Origin: Manduca sexta
Taxonomy: Eukaryota; Arthropoda; Insecta; Lepidoptera; Sphingidae
Assembly (NCBI RefSeq): GCF_014839805.1
Contig: NC_051128.1
Span: 13,530,466-13,594,465, forward strand
Reading direction: 5' to 3'
Length of the DNA stretch: 64,000 bases
Below are positions 40,101 to 52,100 of this stretch, piece by piece. Each line of letters begins with the position of its first letter. Position 1 is the stretch's first letter. The translations under genes and the position numbers were made by a program. The notes under the pieces are model-generated. The model was given only the letters and a program-made list of their open reading frames with translations. It searched no databases and was not told the DNA's origin.

Positions 40101-43100
40101 AACTATTTATAGCAAACTGAATTTTAGGCAAATTTAAGTCCCAAGTTCTATGATCATCATTTACAAAGGTAGAAACAGCAGTAATTATTGTTTTATTATA
40201 TCTTTCAACGGTATTTATCTGAGGAGTATATTTAGGAATGAAATTTATATTGGGAATTTTATACCTTTTAAATATTTTATTAAGTTCTCTACTAATAAAT
40301 TGACTTCCATTATCCAAGATGATAGTTTGGGAATGCCATGAACAAGAAATACATCATTTTCCAAATGTTTGCACACCAAGTCTGCAGTAGCCCGTCTGAG
40401 TGGGAAAAGAAGACAATACTTTGAAAAACAACATGTTACAACAAAGATGTACTGATTTTGTTTTCTGGATTTAGGTAACGGGCCGACCAAGTCAATTGAA
40501 AGAGTCTGAAAGGGTCGCGAGACATTCTTTGGTCTACCCATCATACCAAGGGTACTATGGTTAGGTGACTTGTATGCAAGACAAATATCACAATGAGAAA
40601 CGAACTTTACGACATCAGAGTACATACCAGGCCAATAAAAACGAAGTGCCAAGCGTTTGTATGTCTTGAACACGCCGAAATGACCGGATGTGGGCACTGA
40701 ATGGCATTCCTTAAGGATCTGTTCACGCCGTTCTTCAGGAATAACTTCTTTCCACGCAAATTCAGAAGTGAGAATATTTTTATTTTTCATGTATCTAAAC
40801 AAGATACTGTTTTCTACTCTATAATTTGGAAAACTAATTGGGGAATCTTTGCAGCCGTTAAAAATACTAAGATACCAGCTATCTGTAGTCATGGTAGGAG
40901 TAGAAACAATAGATTCATCTTCAGTGATAATGTTAACTGCCACACTTCTAGAAAGAGCATCAGGAACGATATTGTCTTTACCGCGCCGGTGTTTAATCTC
41001 AAAATTAAAGGAAGAGAGACGAACACCCCATCTAGCTAGACGACCCGTAGGATTTGAAAGGGACATAAACCACTTCAATGCCGCATGATCAGTGAAAACA
41101 ATAAATTTTTTGTCGGTTTCTAAATAGCAACGCCAATGTTCAAGTGCGACTAAGACTGCAAGAGCTTCTCTCTCCGTAGTGCTGTAATTACGTTCTGGTG
41201 GAGTTAAGGAACGGCTCATGTATGCTATTGGGTGCTCCACCCCGTTAATGGTCTGAGCTAACATAGCGCCTATGCCAAAATTACTAGCGTCGGTATGCAC
41301 TTCGAATGGGTGTTCAAAATTAGGACACGCAAGGACTGGTGCCTCAACTAATTTGGATTTCAACTTAAGAAAAGCAGCTTCTAATTGTGGCGTCCAATGA
41401 AACGGAGGAGAGTCCTTTCTAGTTGATGTCAGTTTATTAAGGGGGCCTGCAATTGTACTAAATTGCGGAATAAAACGCCTGTACCATGAGGCAGTCCCCA
41501 GAAAACGTTTTATTTCTTTTTTGTTAGTGGGGGTAGGGTAATTCAGTATAGCCTCAATTTTTTCGGGGTCTGTGCGTAAACCTTGTGAATCTATAATATA
41601 ACCAAGGTAACATAACCTACTTCTAAAAAACTTACATTTTTCAAGGCTAACTGTAAGATTAGCTGAAAGTAACTTTTCATGCACTTTATTCAACAATAAA
41701 ACATGCTCTTCAAAAGTATTAGAAACAATAATAATATCATCAAGATAGGCAAATACTTTCAATTCAAATTCTGGTCCAAACAAAGAATCTACAAGACGCT
41801 GCTGAGTAGCGGGAGCGTTAGTAAGACCAAATGCAGTAACCTTAAACATAAAAGTGCCCCGGCCAGGAACATAAAAGGCAGTCTTTTCCCGGTCAGGTTC
41901 ATTTATTAGAATTTGCCAATAAGCTTTAGACAAATCAATACTGGACAAATATCTAGCATCTTTTAAATTATCCAATATTTCAGAAATATATGGTAGACTA
42001 TATGCATCTTTCTTTGTAATTGAATTTAACTTCCGGCTATCTAAACAAAAACGAGGATTACCATCTTTTGCCAACTACTAATACAGGGGGGAAGACCAGG
42101 GACTTTCACATGGTTCAATAACATCAAGTGCCAACATTTCATCCACCTGTTGAGTGATAACTCTTTGTTTTTCCGGTGACATACGATAATAACGTTGGTG
42201 TATGGGTTCAGAATCACCTGTGTTAATATTGTGTTTAATAAGATTTGTTCTGCCTAAACCTTTTTCGGAGAAGGAAATATCTTTAAATTTTTCAATTATA
42301 GTATCAGCAATGGGCTTCTCAGCATCACTTAGAGTATCATAAGCTTGTAAGTAGCTTGAGGAAGATTTCGAAATTTCTGAAAGTCCAGGGTCATCAAAAA
42401 ATAAATTTTTTGTATTAGTCAAATATTTAGGGCATAAATCAAACATATTCCAAAAATCAATTCCCAATACCAATGTTGTTTCAATATCTGGGATACAATG
42501 AGCCTTAATAATAGAGAACTTATTCTCAAAAGTTATTGGAAGCAGAATGTAACCTAGGAATTTATCTTTTGACCTCCGGCAGCAGTAACTGTAATCCTTT
42601 GATCAGTACACAAGGCTAAGTCAAATTGAAAAAGATACTTGTGAGAATTGTTACCCAAAATAGTAACCGCAGAACCAGTGTCTAAAAGTCCATAGAATTC
42701 CAAATCATTTGTATTATTTATTTTTACCTTAATATAAGGACGAGAGTCTTGGCTCGGAACAGATGTGAAAATTGCAGAAATCTGGTTCTTTTTGTAAAAA
42801 ACTTCTTATCTTTAACAACCAATCATTCCAATCCGAGATGTCAAAATGATTAGTTGTTACTCTCTTGCAATTTTCAGATCTTAGTTTTTTGTCTGGGATT
42901 TTGGAGCACAATTTGGACAGTTTGGGGTTCTAACATCTTTTTTTCCACACTTAAAACAGAAAATAATTCTCTCAGCTGGACAATCTTTCATAGAATGACT
43001 ATCAACCTTGCAGCGAAGACAGAAAATTTTGGGTTTGGAAACCTCAGACACAGCGGGGTTAGAATTTTTTGTGTTACTCCAGCTACTATTATAAAATTGT

Positions 43101-46100
43101 CTACGGTTTTCTTTTGGCTTATAGGGGCGGTAACTGAATTCAGGAGCTATGGTACTGGGACTTGCAACAGGTGGTTCTTTAAATTGGTCAGAATGCACTT
43201 TTATTTGCTCATAATTTTTACAAATATTTCGGAGCTCCTCTATAGAATTAACATTAGGTCTAGATGCAATGAACAGAGAGTAACAAGGGCGTATGTTGTG
43301 TAAAATAATTTCTAGTTTATGCTCCTCACTCATAGGCTTACTTAGACGGGAAAACATACCTTCCATTATAGCTAAATAAATGACAATATTCTCATTACTG
43401 CCTTGGGTACGCTGTCGTATCTCCAAGGACATCCTATAGTCATAGTCAGGAATGTCAAAATCCTCCCTAAGTAAATGAATTAAAGTTTTCCAATCATTAA
43501 CTTTTGCCTTAGTACTACGATACCAATGAAGAGCATCACCAATAAAAATATCAATGGCAGAGGAAAGCATTTTTTCCTCTGTAACACCCTTAGATACCCG
43601 GAATTCCTCAAGGTTTTGAATAAAGGAGCGTACACAAGTTTTACCGTCATATTTCAGTTTTGCTAATTCTCCAGCCAGTCCACGATCACATTTTACTGAA
43701 ATATTTAAATTGGACAATTCAGATTTGTCTAAATGTTCTTTATGTGGCTCTATAGAAGCTACTTTAGATTCCTGACTAGGATTAGTTAAAGTCAAAAGAT
43801 TTGAGTAGTGGCTGTCAAATGTATTCCTTAATTTGTTTAAAGTAATAAAATCATTAGGCTCTTCCGGTTGTTGTATTCTTTGTAATCTGTAGTGTAAGTG
43901 ATTTAACAATGAAGTGGTTCTAGCTAGTAGTGCATCATTGTAATTAGTTTTCAGATTTTCAATGTTAATGCTCACTTTACCTAACGTCTCTTCACAACCG
44001 GCTATATCCTCTGCAAAACTGTACACTGTGTCCAATATATCATCAGACGCATAAAGTTGTGTCAATTTATTGACTTGACGTCGTAAACCTATTACGTTGT
44101 CCGACGGAGACTCCCCTCGAATTGCCACTTCATACAATAATTCAGCTTTCTGGAGTAATAAAAATTTTATTGGGTAGGCCATTTTAAATACAATAATAGT
44201 GACGATAAACACGCAACGAAGTGTCAACTGTAAAACAAAATCAAATCAAGCAGTGGTTACTTTTCAAGTTAGTACTCATTGAGAAAAGAGCAAAAACAGT
44301 TTTTATTTTTGTTAGAGCAACGCGCATTCGACCATAACCGATAAACAGTCAATAATAATTAATAAAAAGAAATGTAATGTACACGGAGCTAAGCATAGAC
44401 TTGCAAGTTGTAGCAATGGCGTCCCCAATATTACAATCAAATTGTACTTACCAGATATGTGCACTACACTAAACTTATTAAATATATAGGTAATTGTATA
44501 CGTCGTTTTTTTTTATTAAATAAAACTACGTACACTCTTATTTACTAAATTTGACACAGTTTACAACCACTTAACATAGTACTTAACACTAATTGTTTAC
44601 GTTCGAATCGTGAATTTTAACTTATAACCACGTTGGGCGCCATTTGTCACGTTAAGATGCAACACAAGTACTTAAATGAAACTATTGAATTAGTTTAACA
44701 TATATTGAGTGATTAGTACATACTAACACTAAACACACTTAGGCTAGATTATAGTTATTATATAAAGGTAATACAGGTTCGGGCACAAATTATAAATTCA
44801 CATTCGTCCGTAAGCCGGGCGCCGTGCTTCACCATGCGTATCGTTTACATATAATCTTTGACGACCGTCCGCTACGGTGGCGGAGCACGACTGGCGCGGC
44901 GGCGAGGGAAGTCGGCGTCAGCGTCGACGCGCTGTCCAAAATAATCGATAAGTTATCGACTAAATAAAAAGTTTAAACAATATTTATAACGCTACGTTAC
45001 AACAGCTCCAGGTTTCTTCAGCAAATATCTATCATCGAAATGAAGATATAAAATATCGATTCACGCGTATCATAATGACGTTACTTAGGATTGCGAGTAT
45101 GACATTTCTAGTTCTCCAATTATCGAATTAACAAACTATTTGGTTCTATCGATCCTGTGGTCTTTTTCTTTTATAGCCTCTTTGTCCGCTATGTTTTAAA
45201 GGTCGTCAGTATTAACTGTGACGAGTGAGCCGTTGTTACAGCAACAAATATCAAACATTATATTTCAAACACTATTGAATTTAAATACCGTATTGTCGTG
45301 TCTATTCTGATGATTGGAACGTGTATCTAGTGCTTTACGTACCACCCCAATACACTTCTTAATGAGACAGCTTATTCCAATAATAAAACGAGAATACCAG
45401 TACAGTCGATTGCCATTCCAAATTTAGGCAGATTCCTGGACCTAAGTCTTCGATAACCTTCGATTTGGAATGCAAATAAAATGTACACAAAAACAAACAT
45501 GAGTACCAGATGTTTTATTTCCTATGATCATCAAGATTGCGAAACGAGTGGATAGCGAGCAATGATCCCACTTGACCGACTGCCGGCTGCCGGCTCTATT
45601 TTAGTTCGGTCAATTGAATGGGAACATTGCACGTCCCTCGTCACTGTTATCGGACGCATTGAATTTTTTCCAGACACCTAAGATAATAATATTACCAGGC
45701 CTATACTGGACCACATGGGCCTTCAACTATTGAGGGGGTTCAGGCCTAAATCTGCGCTGACATAGTGGGGGTTAGCCGTAATGCGTAATATATCTAAAGT
45801 TGTGTAATGCGTATTATAATATAGGTATATCTAGACAGATTTGTGTATTTTTTGTATGGGCATGACAAAGTGACATATACACCTGACAAAAAATGATTAC
45901 CCTCTCGCCAACCATTACAATTATACTGTAGTTAGTCCATAAAATTTTAGGTGTTTATTCTTTGATAATATGATCCAAAGAATTTCTAGTATTCTTACCC
46001 CCTTATTCATAGACGTTTTTTATCTAAAGACGTAGCATTGCTGTGATAACAAGTCTGTTTCTCAGTGCTGACGGCATGGCAGTCTTCGCAGTGCGTAGAC

Positions 46101-49100
46101 ATAGGGCCGTTGAGATTGGCTAATATTGAGATATAACTTGAATCTAGTTGGCTGTCAGATAAACAAATCTGAACAAACAGCAAGCTGTCAGAGAAACATA
46201 GCTGAGAAAAAGACTTGTTTTCACAGCAATGCCGTCCTTAGATAAATAACGTGTATGAATAAAGGGGTTGGGTTTTTAGTCCCAATATAAATTAGTTCAT
46301 AACCTCCAATCTTGCACTAAAAGAACTCTATCAGCTATGAAAGCCATGTTAATAACGAGCATTTAATAATTTTATATTACTGAGCATTCAACGACCGTCT
46401 AGCGGCATCTATTCCCAAGGAAGGCTGACGTCAGGCTGACGGTCGTAAAGCGATTAAGCCAAAAATGGAAACAGGTTATATTGACCCGGCATTATGATAA
46501 TATAGAGAGACGGTAACACTAGTAAAACGGTCAAAATTATTTAAAATCTAAATACTTCTGTTCGTGCAATGTATTTTGTTTATAAGCTAAAGCTAATTTT
46601 GCTTTCTGTGACTCAAATCAAATTATATTTCTAAATAAACATGACGTCAGTACCATACAAACCGATGTCGATCTCACGCATATTTTGAAAGCTATGAATT
46701 CAGTTATAGTCCTTTATATAGTATAATTTTCGGTTATCGTCAAGGTGTACGCAAGAATTAAGATAAAATGCATGTCTTGTAATTTAGTTATAAAAACACT
46801 TTCACTTAGATACATATACATATATAAAGTAAATTGTAAAACGGTAGAACTTTCGACAACTCCATATAGGACTGTATAATTCATTCAGAATTCTCGGAAA
46901 CCAATTCATAATTAATATAGTTTGCATGATCACGTTAATATTTTTGAACAATCACGCAAACCACATATCGTCATTGGAATTAAACACGTTGGTATAATCA
47001 CAATCATATCAATCACTGTAGTACTGTGATTGTTTTAGCATGGTAAATTAGTTTATTTATAATGTTTAATATTGTATAGTATGAATAATTTTATGTCTAT
47101 TTCCACGCATTCCGATAGACAAGAACCTTGGTGAGTTCTATAATTGTATAATAAACAAAAATACGTTCGTGTTTCACATGTTTAGCACCTAATATATTCG
47201 ACGTATATATATGTGGATTCGTTTGGGAAGTACTACGAGTATGCTAGTTGTTTTTGTACGTTGCGTTGTGATTGTAAAGATTGTTCAATTATTTGTTTAA
47301 AAATATTCGGCGATGACTTCTAATAATTCAAAATCTTGCGAGGGATTAGTGGGTATGTTGTTTTTAGTTTTTGTACAGTATAAAGCTAAATGTTTAGATT
47401 TGTATAATTACTTTTCCGTCTATATATTTGGTAAACAGGAAAAAAACCTTAAAATTAGAATAGATCTGAACCAATTTAGTGCTCTATATCTTTGTCGTAA
47501 CATATTCTCCTATAATGTTGCTAAAAATTAAAATAATATATTGATAAATTACATTTAGAGAATATAAGTCTTAAATAAAGCTAAAACATTTTTGTGGCTT
47601 TGTTGCATAATATCCAAATATATCAGATAAAACTATAGAGAATAATTAAGATTAAATAAGACGCGAGTAAAATAAATTGATAAAATCACTTTAGTTCCTC
47701 GACTTACCTATAACATTCAGGGTAATATAACAAATTTTAAGATACTGGAACGAGTATAAAACAAAATTTTAAAACAGAATAATGAGACTTTTTACTAAAC
47801 ATTCCAAGAATTGACGAAAATAAATTGCTAAAACTAATTACCATATTCGTCAAGCTGGCGAACTGCAAAACACCAGTAATATCCTCGGGGAATTTTGTTT
47901 TTGCGCCGCACCCACGCAATTTCGTAGCTGGTGGGTGTTTCGCTCGAGAAATTGATACCTATATCCCGAGATAATGTAGTTAGATCCTATTATAAACCGA
48001 ACTGGTCTGATGGAACGGGTTTCGGTACAGGTTCCTTGCAAATTTGCTCGCGAATGCTGCGGCTGCGAAAATCAATAGGAGTTATTGCGTTGTTGTGTTG
48101 CGAAGTTCTAACACCATAACTACAGCATCTATATAAATTTAACGCTTTCTGAATACAGAATACTTTTATTGATAATAATTCTCACGACGCCTAAAATCTT
48201 TGGAATTGGATTTCGTAAATTAAAATTGATAATGAACGGTAATCCCATAAAATTTGTAACGATAAGCATCTTCAAAGCAATCCAAACGCTGAATCGGCGT
48301 GTTTCATTGGTATAAATGTGAATAACTTTAAATTTGAATAGTTGAACATGTTTTTCTCGATATCTTTTAGCGATTCTTGGAATGACATCATAAAATTCGA
48401 CGCATGCGGTGTTAGAACTTCTAAAGCGTTTGTGTTCATGTTTGTGTATTTGTGTAGAGAAACTGTGTAATAAGTTCCTGTTCGATGTTATTTGATTAGG
48501 ATATTTAATGCTAGTGTGTGCTAATAGGACAGTACATATGGCTTTGCATTTTTTCCGGTTTTTACTGAACCTTTGAGCAATGCATAAACTTTAATGCTTA
48601 TCAAAAGATGTTATTTGCAGCTAATGGTTCGAATAATAGCGTACCGTTAAACTTTATTAACCGTTTACATTAGAATATGCAAATTGAGAAAATCGGAACA
48701 TGGAAGCCTATAGTTGTAAATGAATAACGTTGGTAATAAACTTGAAGACAAATAAGATATAATAACAAATAATGCGATACGATAAAAAAAACAATTGATG
48801 GATTTTATGAATTGCAGGCGCTTTCCGAAGCATCGGAGAGAAGACCGCCTCTCTGTTCGATAGGAAGAAGAAGGACGCTGAACAGATCGCTGCAGAAAAG
48901 GCACAAGAGGCTGCGCACGTCGTTGAAGACCAGGTCAAGAAAGCTGGGGAGATTATCGGAGGAGCCCAGAAGACCGCCACTGAAGCTGCTGGTACAGGTA
49001 ATAAATATTTTATTTCTTAAGCTACTCGGAGGCAAAGGTAACTGAACGAATATTGTTTAAATTCTATTAAAAGTTTTATACTATATGTAAATGTGTATGT

Positions 49101-52100
49101 AAGCACTGGAACGAACACAAACTGCGTGTTTATGCACATGTTTCGTGTTGTGATTAACTGATTAGGATTCAGAAATGTTTTCTAATTGTTTATCACACTT
49201 TTTAAAATCAGATATATTACGGTCTTAACATTTCGTAATTACTTTTGTTTTTAAATTATTACAAGTGAATGGTACTAAAACAATTCGTACCTGACTATTA
49301 CAATGGTAAAAGATTGTTTCTTGAGATTCAGGTGATCTTTTTAATCTATTTATAGATAAGTTAGATTAGTAGTTAATAATTTATCTGAAGAGCCATCTGC
49401 CGTGAGATACTTTGTACTTTAGTAATTATAATAAATTTAAACGATTATACGAATTTAAATGACATTCTGCATAAATTATTTTTTTGAATTTATTGTAATA
49501 CTAATGACAAAATAAATAAATTATAATGTATCAAATTGAGTTATCGACGAACATTTTACGTGGAATATTTTATAAGTTGACGAAATGTAATAAACTACTT
49601 CGAAAATGATAACGTAGTGCAATTAACCTCTTTCATTATACCTATTACATAATAGTTGTTTGATGTTTCCATAATCTATAACATTATTGATAAATACCTA
49701 GTCTTGCCATAAATATTGTAATAAAGAAAAAAGAAAATTGTTAACTGCAAATAACATTTATTACTTTTACAGTGTGTCAGTTTAATACATAAATATAAAA
49801 CAATTAAAAATATAAAAAGCTTATTCGAAGTGGTCTCCATTGGCTGCAATACAGTCCTTTAAACGATGAGGCCAGTTATCAATAGAAGCACGCACTCTTT
49901 CCATGGGAAAATTCTTCACTGCCAATCGTATAGATTGTTTTAGGGACTCAAATTATCATGGCGTTTAGAGCAAGCTGTACTCTCTAAAACTGACCACAAA
50001 TCATAATCCAGCGGATTAAGATCGGGACTAGACGACGGCCAGTCTTCAGCTCTGATGAAGTCCGAAACGTTCGATTCCAACCAAGACTGCGTGGACCGAG
50101 CTTTATGACCCGGCGCCGAGTCTTGCTGGAAGGACCATACTTGGTTATTGAACATGGTGATGTTAAGGGGCTTAACTACCTTCTCAAGAATGGTATCTTG
50201 ATACACTTGTGCCGATGTTTTGATACCTTTTCACAAAAATATGGCTCAGTCACTCCTTCATAGCTAACACCCCACCAAACCATCACTGAAGTCGGATAAT
50301 GTCCACGTTGCACTCTGTCGACTAATTGGGAAGCTTCCTTAGAGCTTTGAGCATAAATACGGTCATTTTGTTTGTTAAAATGTTGCTCAATTGTAAAAAT
50401 TTTCTCATCCGTAAACAAAATTTTTCTGTGACCTCCCTTTGCGTACCGCTTCAGTAGTTGTTTCGATTTTACCACCCTATTCTTCTTTAAATTATCAGTT
50501 AAGAAATGGCCAGTGCGTCTCTTATAGGCTGCAAGTCCTAAGTCATCTTTTAAAATACGCGACATGGTTCTAGGTGCTATCTTCATTTCCCGAGATAAAA
50601 TCTTTTGCTTTCGGACAGGATTTCTTCGAATTCTTTCCCTTACTGCTTTGACCACCTTTTTCGTACGAACACTACGTGGACGGCCAGATCTTTTCTGTCA
50701 CAAACAGAGGAGGTCTCATTGTACCTATTAATAGCCCGGTACACAAACATTTTACTAATACCAAGTGTATGGAGAGTTTTAAAATTGCATTTGGCTCCAT
50801 ACCTACTTTGTGTAATGCTATCACAGCGATTCGGTTCTCTTTATCACCCCACACCATTTTAATATCGCAAAATATTTTACAATGTATTGGCGCCAAAATG
50901 AGAAAACACAATGAACAATCGTATAAAAATGACAGATTCGAAATTCAAATGTAATATTTTTTTATAATTAAGTGTAACAGTATTTATGGCCAGACTAAGT
51001 ACATTAAAAATATACTCATGCGCTGATACATTATTTGTAAACCATTGTAGTAACAGTTTTAGATTAATAGTTAATCAATTTCGTAATTAACGACATATCA
51101 AATGATTATATGAAAACGTTTATATTTATATTTTATTGCCAACTACATAGCTCATGACTGCTTCGTAATTATTGTTATTCGTGATCATTATTCTCTTGTC
51201 GCCTGATATGACAACTTGATTGTACAGATTAATCTGATTGTCCCCAGGCGGATGGCAACGATTTATTCGTGTCGTCTGAGGTCTAAACGGGTCGGTGCAA
51301 TGGCACAAGAAACATTGTTTAATGCTATATTAGGAATTGACGTCATAGGCTAAAATAGGACAGCGACTTTAGGAAACTAGAAATGTATATTTAATTTCTA
51401 TAGAAAACATATTCCTTATTGTCACATATGTCGTTTTTGTGATGCAATGTGTTGTGGTGTGTGATGTTGAAAGCACTTTTGATGTCCAATTAGCCGCTGA
51501 CGCGAAGCACTCCGCAATTGACGCCCTCGACAAAGAACTCTCGAAGGTGTCTCTTGCTGCTGGAGAGGCGGTCGATGCAGCCAACAAAGCAGTCGCCGAC
51601 GGCAAGAAAGTCGTCGACACCACAAAAGGTAAGACCAATTTGATAGGTTATAAAACGCAAGACTGCAAAGAAGAAAGAGTCAAAGAAGGTAGCGAGTAAA
51701 CAGAGGTATCGCATAGTTTCAAACCCATTTTTATTTGCTCGTAAAACTGATTTCATTTGCTCGATTCTATTTTTGCATTGATCGTCATGTTTATGTAGAA
51801 TTTGTAAATCTAAACGTCATTCTTTGGCAATTCATATTCAACATTTTCATTTCTAAATTTTAATTTTATTTAGTTTGTTTTCTATCGCTATTTTATTTTT
51901 CCAATTAGATACGCTTGCAACGACAGCAGAAAATACCAAGAAAGCAGCTGAATCAGCAGTGAACACGGCTAAAGGTAATTTATATTAACCTTCATGTATT
52001 ATTCTTGCACATGGTTCAAGTATAATAAACGTTGCACGTATTATAGATTCGATCAGTAATACAGTAGACAACTCAAAGAGTGCTGCCCAGTCAGCCGTGG

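Larger units (their letters stand above)
39150..45001 (-). mobile_element. Ty3/Gypsy LTR retrotransposon
   Basis: This 5.85-kb element is inserted antisense in the first intron of the repeat gene. The two LTRs, 39150-39506 and 44645-45001, are each 357 bp, begin TGTCACG, end GTTACA and look identical by eye. The target duplication is ACAG (39146-39149 and 45002-45005). On the minus strand the order is 5' LTR, tRNA-Lys type primer site, leader, gag, protease, reverse transcriptase, RNase H, integrase, polypurine tract, 3' LTR. No env frame fits between integrase and the 3' LTR. Pol carries several breaks, so this copy as assembled is not autonomous. Confidence 0.93.

Noticed and set aside
40701..41088. 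Plus-strand open frames
   Set aside because: They are antisense to the Gypsy reverse transcriptase and RNase H.
42854..43303. Plus-strand frame of 149 codons
   Set aside because: It is antisense to gag of the same element.
48665..49035. Minus-strand and shifted frames over exon 2 of the repeat gene
   Set aside because: They are shadows of the Ala/Lys/Glu-rich coding exon, which has the correct splice signals on the plus strand.
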